Below, piece by piece: positions 1 through 5,883 of a stretch of DNA of 7,020 nucleotides. The notes beneath the pieces are model-generated. The model was not told where the DNA came from and ran no database searches. It saw only the letters and a program-made list of their open reading frames with translations. A program made the translations under genes and the position numbers. The stretch covers positions 1 through 7,020 of the forward strand of contig CAMOFS010000081.1 in NCBI GenBank assembly GCA_946613735.1, in the 5' to 3' direction. Position 1 is the first letter of the stretch. Each line of letters opens with the position of its first letter. Source of the stretch: an uncultured Lachnospiraceae bacterium (GTDB taxonomy: Bacteria > Bacillota_A > Clostridia > Lachnospirales > Lachnospiraceae).

Positions 1-7
1 CAAAAAA

Positions 8-34
8 TTAGCACTCTTTTGAAAAGAGTGCTAA
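8..34 (-). promoter_or_regulatory. CIRCE operator (HrcA binding site)
   Basis: A perfect match to the CIRCE consensus, TTAGCACTC-N9-GAGTGCTAA: left arm 8-16, spacer 17-25, right arm 26-34. CIRCE is the operator of the heat-shock repressor HrcA and in Firmicutes lies at the start of groES-groEL and hrcA-grpE-dnaK operons. It directly follows, and by one base overlaps, the -10 of a minus-strand promoter (34-63), the usual position at the transcription start. No plus-strand gene lies to the right, so the regulated gene should be a minus-strand chaperone gene just left of the window. The nine-base spacer (TTTTGAAAA) is itself self-complementary, so the whole element is one 27-bp palindrome. With the six T residues that follow on the minus strand it also resembles an intrinsic terminator. 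Confidence 0.93.
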
Positions 35-63
35 TAATCAGGACAAAAATGCGCCAGTGTCAA
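34..63 (-). promoter_or_regulatory. Sigma-A promoter upstream of the CIRCE element
   Basis: On the minus strand a perfect -35 TTGACA (58-63) is followed after 18 bases by GATTAT (34-39) as -10, four of six matches to TATAAT. The predicted start falls inside the CIRCE palindrome, so bound HrcA would block initiation. The promoter lies in the 106 bases between the stop of the LRR protein gene and the window edge and reads leftward out of the window. The -35 is certain as a string. The exact -10 is less so because the spacer is one base longer than ideal. Confidence 0.75.
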
Positions 64-106
64 TATCGGTTATTTCCCTGTCTCTTTATCTTTCAGAAGT
101 AGCCTG

Positions 107-868
107 TTACTTTATCCTTTTAAACTTAGCCGTAGTGGGAGCGCCCGCCTTTTTTATCGCAGCCTTTGTAGCCTCATAGTCCTTTTCTGATGCTTTGATC
201 TTAAAAACTGCATTCTTGCTGATACCCTCAAAGGCTCCGCTTTCAATATTGGTGATTGCGGTATTAATCGTGATATTCTTAAGCTTTGAATCGCCATTAA
301 AAGCATCGCTTCCGATAAACTTAACGTACTTACCTATCTCCACCTTTGTCAGCTTTTTGTTATTCAAAAAAGCCTCATCAAAGATCTGCGTCACCTTAAA
401 GGACTTGCCCCCGGCATCTATCGTGTCAGTCACTTCAAAAGAAGACTTTGAGGTCTTTAGCCTGCTTACAACAGCCTCACCATTGAAAGCATCATACTCA
501 ATCTCAAGAGTCTTTTTTCCAGTCTTATCGAGATGGATCACCATAATGCCCTCTTTCCCTTCCAGAGTATCTCCGTAGATGGTAACCTCCTGGACACCGT
601 TAGTCTCCTTGATAAGATCTGTTATCGTCACTGAACCATTTTCCACAGTCTCGGTCTTTTTTATGGACTGTCTGCCGTCAGGTGAGGTAACCGTAACGGT
701 CACAGTACTGGTACCGGCGGTCTTGTTCTCGGTCTTTTGGGTAACAGTCTTAGTACCGTCCGATGCAACCTTTGTGGTAGTATTGGAAGCCGCATAAGCC
801 GGTACCACCAATATGGTCGATGCCATAGCCAGCGCCATGACAAAAGTAGCGATCTTTTTAATCTTCAT
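107..868 (-). CDS. Secreted BspA-like leucine-rich-repeat protein
   Basis: A 253-residue exported protein of the BspA-like LRR_5 type, a family of surface or secreted proteins in anaerobes linked to adhesion and protein contacts; its ligand cannot be told. I start it at the ATG at 868 (MKIKKIATFV), not the upstream in-frame ATG at 913. AGGAGGGA at 876-883 lies 7 bases before it, and a textbook signal peptide follows: basic n-region, hydrophobic core, cleavage near AYA-AS at residues 26-27. Next comes a Thr/Val/Lys-rich stretch (about residues 30-75), a beta-rich middle, and at about 155-225 two or three LRR_5 repeats with the pattern I.deAF...kLtkvei...vk.IGsdAFngdskLknI. There is no LPXTG motif, C-terminal membrane helix or SLH domain, so it is either released or held non-covalently. 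It has its own promoter (935-963). No clear terminator follows the stop unless the CIRCE palindrome serves as one. Confidence 0.88.
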   Translation of the reverse strand: MKIKKIATFVMALAMASTILVVPAYAASNTTTKVASDGTKTVTQKTENKTAGTSTVTVTVTSPDGRQSIKKTETVENGSVTITDLIKETNGVQEVTIYGDTLEGKEGIMVIHLDKTGKKTLEIEYDAFNGEAVVSRLKTSKSSFEVTDTIDAGGKSFKVTQIFDEAFLNNKKLTKVEIGKYVKFIGSDAFNGDSKLKNITINTAITNIESGAFEGISKNAVFKIKASEKDYEATKAAIKKAGAPTTAKFKRIK

Positions 869-875
869 AGCATGA

Positions 876-883
876 TCCCTCCT
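876..883 (-). promoter_or_regulatory. Ribosome binding site deciding the LRR protein start
   Basis: AGGAGGGA on the minus strand, 7 bases before the ATG at 868. It sets the start at MKIKK and makes the upstream in-frame ATG at 913 unlikely, since that codon sits in the loop of a small leader hairpin and has no such site. Confidence 0.85.
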
Positions 884-902
884 GATACATTTATGATATC
901 TG

Positions 903-918
903 CCGGCATACACGCCGG
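903..918 (-). other. Small hairpin in the LRR gene leader
   Basis: CCGGC (903-907) pairs with GCCGG (914-918) around a six-base loop. It lies in the predicted 5' leader, between the promoter (935-963) and the ribosome binding site (876-883). No U tract follows, so it is not a terminator. It could stabilise the 5' end of the mRNA or be incidental, as the stem is only 5 bp. Confidence 0.4.
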
Positions 919-934
919 ATCACAACCGCTTTTC

Positions 935-963
935 ATATTAATTCATCTTAATTCTTGTGTCAA
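935..963 (-). promoter_or_regulatory. Sigma-A promoter of the LRR protein gene, inside the glycosyltransferase 3' end
   Basis: The minus strand carries a perfect -35 TTGACA (958-963), a 17-base spacer and TAATAT (935-940) as -10. The -35 lies in the codons for Val-Asp-Thr near the end of the glycosyltransferase, and the -10 contains that gene's TAA stop (938-940). The predicted start is near 928, leaving a leader of about 60 bases before the ATG at 868. The LRR gene can therefore be expressed independently of the operon upstream. Confidence 0.8.
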
Positions 964-1651
964 CTTTTCGACTCAAAGAAAGCATCAGCCTAAGGTGTCT
1001 GAAGCCGTCGGAAAAAGTCCTTATATGAGATCGTCCACAAGTCCTGGCATCACGTCTTAGTGTAACCGGCAGCTGAGTAATCTTAAGGTGTGCCAGCTGG
1101 GCTTTTGCCACCATCTCGCTGGCATACTCAAAACCGCCGGCACAAAGCCCCAGCTTCATTACCGCCTCTTTGTCATACCCCCTCAGACCGCAGTGGAAAT
1201 CATGTACATCACTTAAAAAAAGCCTCCGGCCTATGGCAGAAAGTATAGGATTGCCCACATATCTGTGCAAAAAAGGCATGGCACCGGCTTCTATACCACC
1301 GGCGAAACGATCCCCCATCACCAGCTCGTAGCCATCTCTTAGCTTTTCAAGCAGCGGCATCAGGTCATACATGTCATAGCTTCCGTCAGCGTCTCCCATG
1401 ATCACATACTTACCATGGGAAGCCCCGGCGCCGGTGATCAGCGCATTGCCGTAGCCTTTTTGTGGCTCGCACACTACCCTGGCCCCGGCATTTTCGGCTG
1501 CGCTGCCACTGTCGTCTGTGCTGCCGTTGTCCACCACCAGCACCTCGGCATCTATACCGTTATCCTCTATGAATCTTTTTGCCTCCCCCACACAGGCTGC
1601 CACAGTACGTGCCTCATTCAGGCAGGGAATCAGGATCGTAAGCTCACACAT
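938..1651 (-). CDS. Family 2 glycosyltransferase, polyprenyl-phosphate sugar synthase type
   Basis: A 237-residue GT-A fold glycosyltransferase of family GT2, dolichol-phosphate mannose synthase-like. Such enzymes move a sugar from a nucleotide donor to polyprenyl phosphate on the cytoplasmic face of the membrane. Seen: the N-terminal strand TILIPCLNEA (5-14), VVDNGSTDDS (39-48) for nucleotide binding, the metal-binding DAD at 87-89 in MGDADGSYD, GDRFAGGIEAGAMP (113-126), and the conserved DFHCGLRGYDKEAV segment (151-164) followed by FEYASEMVAKA. The sugar and lipid cannot be read from sequence. From memory, many relatives run on after HLRLML (219-224) into a C-terminal membrane region; this protein stops 13 residues later, so it may be shortened. 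Its ATG overlaps the membrane-protein gene by 8 bases (GTGTGA region), with an AGAGG ribosome site, which implies translational coupling. It is the last gene of the four-gene operon. Confidence 0.9.
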   Translation of the reverse strand: MCELTILIPCLNEARTVAACVGEAKRFIEDNGIDAEVLVVDNGSTDDSGSAAENAGARVVCEPQKGYGNALITGAGASHGKYVIMGDADGSYDMYDLMPLLEKLRDGYELVMGDRFAGGIEAGAMPFLHRYVGNPILSAIGRRLFLSDVHDFHCGLRGYDKEAVMKLGLCAGGFEYASEMVAKAQLAHLKITQLPVTLRRDARTCGRSHIRTFSDGFRHLRLMLSLSRKVDTRIKMN

Positions 1652-2996
1652 TACGCTTTCCTCTTTTTATCCCTGTCATAAATGGTACATTGCTAAGCCC
1701 GTGTTCAAATAGTAGATAGAACAAAACCGTTACCGTTACCAGCTGTGCCCTGTAGGTAAAAAAGTAGTGGGCAAAGGAATGGCTGGAAAGTGCCAGGTAT
1801 CTGGCATAGGGTAAAAGCGCAAGGATGACAAGGGGCAGGATGTCAACCGGCTTGGTGTTTACTCTGAAAAGATATATGACTATAACGGAGATGATAAGGA
1901 TACCACCCGCTGCAATAATGGTGTTTTGGACGCTCATCTTATATGCATGGGTGTAAAATAGGGCGGCTATGTTTCGCCAGATCGCTCCGGAAAAACGCTG
2001 TCCCGTAGTCGCCGCCGGAGAAGTGATCATGTTGCCCATATGCACCTCTCCGTATACCCGCTCGGCCGCCACTGACAGCGCGGTCTGCACCTCTTCCTTT
2101 CCACAGATGATAAGTACCAGCAGAAGCTTTGTGACAAAGGCTCCTGCATACCCGCCGAACCAGGCTATGCCATTTTTAATGATCTCTGTTATCCCGGCTT
2201 TGCTGTCTGCAATCCTGTCGTTTTCTATCATATAGATCAGTAAAAACAACATGGGAAGCGTAAAGGAAAGAGTCTCAACAGTCAGAAAGTCCACAAAGTT
2301 TGAAAGCACCCCTGATATAGCAAAAAGTGCCGCCACATTTTTCGTCAAATCTTTTTTTATCAGGATAAGCATGACAAGGGATACTGCCGAAACGACGACG
2401 AATACCGAGGAATACTCCAGGGCTTTGAAAAACATCCAGGGGTGGATGACAAAAAATGCCATGGCATAGCAGCCAGCAATGGCGTAACCCCGCATTTTTA
2501 TAAGCATAAAAATTATGGCAGCCGTCAGGATGAGGATCACCGTGCCAAGGATGATCCGGATGCCGCTGAGGTCAGTCACCAAAAGCAGCGGACGGATATA
2601 GATCATGGCTCCGTGCCAGTAACGACTGTAGGTGGCGTTGACGTCCTCCATCCCGTGTACCTGATTGTAATAGCTCTCGTTGATGTTCTCATACGGGAGC
2701 TGGGCGTACCGCGCCCAGACTGCAGATGTAAAGGGATGCTGCGGATCGATGGAATAGACCACGCCCATCCATTTTGCATCAGCGTAGTTGTCCTGGACCG
2801 AGTGTATGTAGTCGTCACTGGTATAGTGAAAGAGCTCAATATACTTAAGATATTCAGCGGTGGCTTCAGCGTTTTTCTGAATGTTCTCCGTCGGTATTAA
2901 ATTGACAGCAGTCATCAATAGCACACATATCAAAAGCGTGCTGACCCCGGCGAGGATGGGTTTTATTATCTTCATATGCTTACCACGCCTCGTCAT
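1644..2996 (-). CDS. Polytopic membrane protein, possible GT-C-type glycosyltransferase
   Basis: An integral membrane protein of 450 residues with no family I can name with certainty. Helix 1 is near 11-33 and is followed by an outside domain of about 100 residues (34-130) rich in Tyr, Trp and Asn, ending in SRYWHGAMIYIRPLL. About nine further helices lie near 145-166, 172-188, 195-214, 219-237, 245-257, 278-298, 358-377, 385-402 and 414-431. Near the last helix is a HSFAHYFFTYRAQ motif (406-418), and the tail is basic. One helix, a large outside domain and then a helix bundle resembles GT-C enzymes that use lipid-linked sugars, which fits the polyprenyl-sugar synthase gene it overlaps. The role is inference. 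Two starts are possible. The ATG at 2996 has GGAGG 9 bases upstream and overlaps the dehydratase gene by 17 nt. The ATG at 2975 lies 4 nt past that gene's stop and gives 443 residues. Confidence 0.82.
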   Translation of the reverse strand: MTRRGKHMKIIKPILAGVSTLLICVLLMTAVNLIPTENIQKNAEATAEYLKYIELFHYTSDDYIHSVQDNYADAKWMGVVYSIDPQHPFTSAVWARYAQLPYENINESYYNQVHGMEDVNATYSRYWHGAMIYIRPLLLVTDLSGIRIILGTVILILTAAIIFMLIKMRGYAIAGCYAMAFFVIHPWMFFKALEYSSVFVVVSAVSLVMLILIKKDLTKNVAALFAISGVLSNFVDFLTVETLSFTLPMLFLLIYMIENDRIADSKAGITEIIKNGIAWFGGYAGAFVTKLLLVLIICGKEEVQTALSVAAERVYGEVHMGNMITSPAATTGQRFSGAIWRNIAALFYTHAYKMSVQNTIIAAGGILIISVIVIYLFRVNTKPVDILPLVILALLPYARYLALSSHSFAHYFFTYRAQLVTVTVLFYLLFEHGLSNVPFMTGIKRGKRNV

Positions 2997-4560
2997 CCTG
3001 CAGGACCTCCAAGGTGGGGTCTATGGGCTCCTCGCGCATAACCGTGCGCATATAGAGATTGAACTGATCGCGGACAGCCTGCTTGGTATATATCCGGGGA
3101 TCACACAGATCATGTGCCACCCACACCAGATTGATGCCGCGCTTTCTTGCCTGTTCCTCAAACTGCCCGTGCATACCCGTAAGTGCCTTACAGGCGATGT
3201 GCTCCCACAGCATAACCATGTCGGCATTCATCCTCTCGCAGTGCTCCCATAACTCATCCACCAGCACCTTGTATCCGCCATGGGTGTGATTCCTCATTAT
3301 CATATTCTCAGACAGATAAGCCATGTCATAATATGCCTGTTCCCGGTTCTCCGGTGTATCCTCCTCGGCGATGGGCTTGTCTATCACCATAGACAGCATG
3401 TCCGTCAGGGGCATAACTCCCCAGCAAAGTGCCATCCAATAAAGCATATCAAAAGCATACTGGGGCTGCACTCCCCACACCAGACATCTATGTCTGTACT
3501 CAGGGGCTATCATGCACTTGTTTTTAAAACCTTTATTTACCAGGGCATCCACCCGCCTGTCATATAAGGGAAAGGTCAGGGAACGACCGCAGTTGCCCAT
3601 ATAGTTCGTATCATTATAAAGGGAAAAAACAGCACCGAAAAACTGGGGGTAATCCGTGGAGTTGACATCCAGCCAATCCCAACGATGCTTTGTGGTCTCA
3701 TTTACCCTTTTAGCGCATTCAAAATATGCCTTCCAGTTCCATTTTGCTCCAGTCTGCTCCTCGATAAAACGGATGGCAGCCTTGATTTCCTCGGCCGCAT
3801 ACTTTTGGGTATCCTCTTCCTTGTGTCTCAAGGGTGTAGCCATCTGGAAGGTGGGTATGCCGTAGTCTTTTTCCAGGCGGTTTGCGATTATGCTGTTGCC
3901 CAGCATAGAGCCGTCACAGGTGCTGTTAACCTGGACTGCACATTTTCCGCCTACCACAAAATCATCCTCTATGGAGATGCCGGCCTCCGTCTCAGGCATG
4001 GGGCATACATCCCCGGGGATGCCATAGGCCTGGGCCACATCGATATAGTGAACTGCAGAGTTTTTGTTGATGAGGTTTGATGAAAAAAGGGTAGGGACCT
4101 CGCGCTCCAATGCCACCAGATCCGGAAAGCCCATCATAAAAGAGACCATGGCGTTTTCATCCACCAGGACACATTTTTCTGAATAAGCCTTATCATTGCC
4201 GGTACGCCGGTCCGCCCTTAGACAGCATTTTATAACAAGGGCCACATCATCCACGATTATATCCAATGCGGTATGGGTGATGCGAAGGATCTCATCCCTC
4301 TGACCAAGCGTGAATTTGTCCACCATATAGGGCACGGACAGGTAATAATACATCCATCTGTATCTTAAAAGCCCCTTAACAAAGCCCCTGCTCAGTGATA
4401 TCTTTATCATCTTTTTCCAGAGTATGAGCCACCTGCCGTAGTCATACATGGTATCCTTAAAGCCACGCCATTCGCGACGTCTTTTTACCTTGCCGGTACC
4501 ATAGAGTCCTCCCAGAGTCTGCTGCCCCGCTCTTTTCTTTTCATTTTTTACAATAGCCAC
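2980..4560 (-). CDS. 2-hydroxyacyl-CoA dehydratase-like subunit, long form
   Basis: A 526-residue member of the HgdA/HgdB/BcrC superfamily (2-hydroxyacyl-CoA dehydratase and benzoyl-CoA reductase subunits), whose subunits hold Fe-S clusters used for ATP-driven low-potential electron transfer. Support: GIPGDVCPMPETEAG (180-194), VNSTCDGSMLGNS (211-223), the late HIACKALTGMHGQ (454-466), and LCDPRIYTKQAVRDQFNLYM (485-504), matching the family's DPRnys..qlr.r..af end. Cys186, Cys215 and Cys457 are the likely cluster ligands by position. Residues 1-80 form an unusual lead-in, very basic (KVKRRREWRGF) and then aromatic and hydrophobic with Lys/Arg (WLILWKKMIKISLSRGF), perhaps membrane-touching. 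The start is GTG at 4560, one base after the stop of the partner gene, with GGGGG 9 bases upstream; this implies coupled translation and a heterodimer. The substrate is unknown. No activator gene is in view. Confidence 0.87.
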   Translation of the reverse strand: MAIVKNEKKRAGQQTLGGLYGTGKVKRRREWRGFKDTMYDYGRWLILWKKMIKISLSRGFVKGLLRYRWMYYYLSVPYMVDKFTLGQRDEILRITHTALDIIVDDVALVIKCCLRADRRTGNDKAYSEKCVLVDENAMVSFMMGFPDLVALEREVPTLFSSNLINKNSAVHYIDVAQAYGIPGDVCPMPETEAGISIEDDFVVGGKCAVQVNSTCDGSMLGNSIIANRLEKDYGIPTFQMATPLRHKEEDTQKYAAEEIKAAIRFIEEQTGAKWNWKAYFECAKRVNETTKHRWDWLDVNSTDYPQFFGAVFSLYNDTNYMGNCGRSLTFPLYDRRVDALVNKGFKNKCMIAPEYRHRCLVWGVQPQYAFDMLYWMALCWGVMPLTDMLSMVIDKPIAEEDTPENREQAYYDMAYLSENMIMRNHTHGGYKVLVDELWEHCERMNADMVMLWEHIACKALTGMHGQFEEQARKRGINLVWVAHDLCDPRIYTKQAVRDQFNLYMRTVMREEPIDPTLEVLQDDEAW

Positions 4561-4561
4561 T

Positions 4562-5755
4562 TTACTTTGCCCCCTTTATGTTCTTATACTCAATGCTCTC
4601 CACAAAAGCCTGCACCCTGGTCCTCATCTGTCCCGCAGATGACTGGATGTTGTAGGGGCGGTCCACTGAAAGTACCGGATAGCCATAGTCATCCCTGAGT
4701 GCCGCACCGGCGGTGGCGCGCTCATATCCCCAGGGGTCGCAGAACTTGATCTGGTTATAGATGATACCATCCGCGTGGTATTCCCGGGCGATCTTGTCCA
4801 CGTAGTCCCGGCGGGCATTTACCTTGTCTAAGTTCATATGTCTGGGGCACTGGCCGGTGTAGGTATAATGGCGGCAAAGCTGTGTAAGTGCATCCTCACT
4901 TTCGTTCATCTCTATAGGCGTACGACCTGGCATGGAACCGAAGCAGAACCTGTCTGCGCAAACAAAAGCTCCACACTCCTCGATAAGCTTTACAAAGGCA
5001 GGATCGTCCATCTCGGAACCCACCAAAAGCACCCTTGCACGATAGGCATTTTCATCAGGCTCACGTTCTGCCACCTCAGCTATAGTCTCCTCCAGCTTGT
5101 CCATGATCAGATCCTTGGGGCAAACGTAAGTAGCCAGAGTAAACACTGCAAATTCATATCCGGTTATCCTGGGGTTTTCTTCCTTTCTGAAAGCTCCCAG
5201 GCGGTTTACAAGGTTGCAAATTTTGTTGTGTTCTCTGACTGCAGTTCTTATGGCCGCATCAGAGGTATCAATGCCGTAGTTTTCCTTCAGCGGTGTCAGG
5301 ATGTGGTTTTTGCACTGGAGGATCAAAAGATTCACCCCGTTTTCATCAGTCTTGAAGGGGATCTCCATGTTCTCGTAGAAAAAATGCTCCTTGCCCTGAC
5401 CCAGCGCATTAAGAAGCTCCATATTTTCCACCGCGCGGTTGATCATAGTGCAGCCATCGGGAGCGATGATGCAGTCAGCAAAATTATACCCTCCCTCAAT
5501 GGCCCGCTCCAAAAGGGCGCGACTGGTCTCACACAAAAAGCTTGTCATGTAATAGGTGGAAATGTCCAGTGATCCGGTGTTTGGAGCGGTAAGCCTCACT
5601 CCAAAGCAGCCCGGCAGATTAAAAAGCGGCTCCGGGACGTTCTCACAAACGGATGCCGCGCATATCCTTCCCTCCTCCTTTGCCTGCCGCACCAGGTCGT
5701 TGTGCGCAGAGGTCAGAAGGTTTTCAAAGTAATTAAGGTGCTTTAAGTCTCTCAT
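4562..5755 (-). CDS. 2-hydroxyacyl-CoA dehydratase-like subunit, short form
   Basis: A 397-residue member of the same superfamily, near the usual subunit length. Family landmarks in order: CENVPEPLFNLPGCFGVRL (37-55, the C..vPeEl..aaG opening), SFLCETSRALLERAIEGGY (72-90), the APDGCTMINR cluster-ligand motif (98-107, Cys102), ADGIIYNQIKFCDPWGYE (328-345, Cys339), and the C-terminal GQMRTRVQAFVESI (375-388). Cys37, Cys102 and Cys339 are the likely ligands. The protein has 15 cysteines in all. It is the first gene of the operon: promoter at 5811-5838, ATG at 5755, and a modest AGGA site (5763-5766) 7 bases before it. With the next gene it should form a two-subunit enzyme. True dehydratases also need a one-electron activator ATPase (HgdC/ArchI type) and a CoA-ester substrate, and neither can be shown here. 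A reductase or double-cubane-type role is an alternative. Confidence 0.88.
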   Translation of the reverse strand: MRDLKHLNYFENLLTSAHNDLVRQAKEEGRICAASVCENVPEPLFNLPGCFGVRLTAPNTGSLDISTYYMTSFLCETSRALLERAIEGGYNFADCIIAPDGCTMINRAVENMELLNALGQGKEHFFYENMEIPFKTDENGVNLLILQCKNHILTPLKENYGIDTSDAAIRTAVREHNKICNLVNRLGAFRKEENPRITGYEFAVFTLATYVCPKDLIMDKLEETIAEVAEREPDENAYRARVLLVGSEMDDPAFVKLIEECGAFVCADRFCFGSMPGRTPIEMNESEDALTQLCRHYTYTGQCPRHMNLDKVNARRDYVDKIAREYHADGIIYNQIKFCDPWGYERATAGAALRDDYGYPVLSVDRPYNIQSSAGQMRTRVQAFVESIEYKNIKGAK

Positions 5756-5810
5756 TTTTTGTTCCTAACTGTATGTTGTATTTCCTGTGTAACTGTTTTC
5801 TTGCGGTAGC

Positions 5811-5838
5811 ATTTTACCACATTGGGAGAAATCGGCAA
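5811..5838 (-). promoter_or_regulatory. Promoter of the four-gene dehydratase/glycosyltransferase operon
   Basis: On the minus strand TTGCCG (5833-5838) and TAAAAT (5811-5816) are spaced by 16 bases. The -10 matches five of six positions and is preceded by TG-G, an extended -10, which can offset the weak -35 (four of six). The predicted start is near 5804, giving a leader of about 50 bases to the ATG at 5755. I see no riboswitch or operator palindrome in that short leader. Confidence 0.6.
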
Positions 5839-5848
5839 GATACTTGAA

Positions 5849-5873
5849 GAGACAGTGGACTGTCCCCTGTCTC
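5849..5873. repeat. REP-like hairpin after the reductase gene
   Basis: GAGACAGTGGA (5849-5859), loop CTG and TCCCCTGTCTC (5863-5873) form an 11-bp stem with one mismatch, starting 11 bases past the stop of the aldo/keto reductase gene. On the minus strand only a weak T-rich stretch (TCTCTTC) follows, so termination would be leaky. The same GAGACAGGGGA core recurs in the terminator at 6880-6914 and in part near 75-87, which suggests a dispersed palindromic repeat family and not three unrelated terminators. Confidence 0.65.
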
Positions 5874-5883
5874 CATATCTCCT

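Noticed and set aside
195..797. Plus-strand frames of 127 and 72 codons with hydrophobic translations opposite the LRR gene
   Set aside because: The hydrophobic look is the expected antisense image of a Thr/Lys/Glu-rich coding sequence; no start signals support them.
869..913. Upstream in-frame ATG at 913 as start of the LRR protein
   Set aside because: It would put 15 mostly charged residues before a normal signal peptide, and its ATG lies in the loop of a leader hairpin; the ATG at 868 has a strong ribosome site.
737..1060. Plus-strand open frame of 107 codons bridging the LRR gene start and the glycosyltransferase end
   Set aside because: It runs antisense through the LRR signal peptide, its promoter and the glycosyltransferase tail; the translation has no domain character.
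2442..2900. Plus-strand open frame of 152 codons opposite the membrane protein gene
   Set aside because: Antisense shadow; the minus-strand frame has coherent membrane helices, good spacing to its neighbours and a ribosome site, while this frame has none of these.
3685..4080. Plus-strand open frame of 131 codons opposite the long dehydratase subunit
   Set aside because: Antisense shadow of a motif-rich coding region, with no promoter or ribosome site seen.
4838..5572. Plus-strand open frame of 244 codons opposite the short dehydratase subunit
   Set aside because: It lies antisense within a gene with clear family motifs, has no convincing ribosome site, and its translation shows no recognisable domain.
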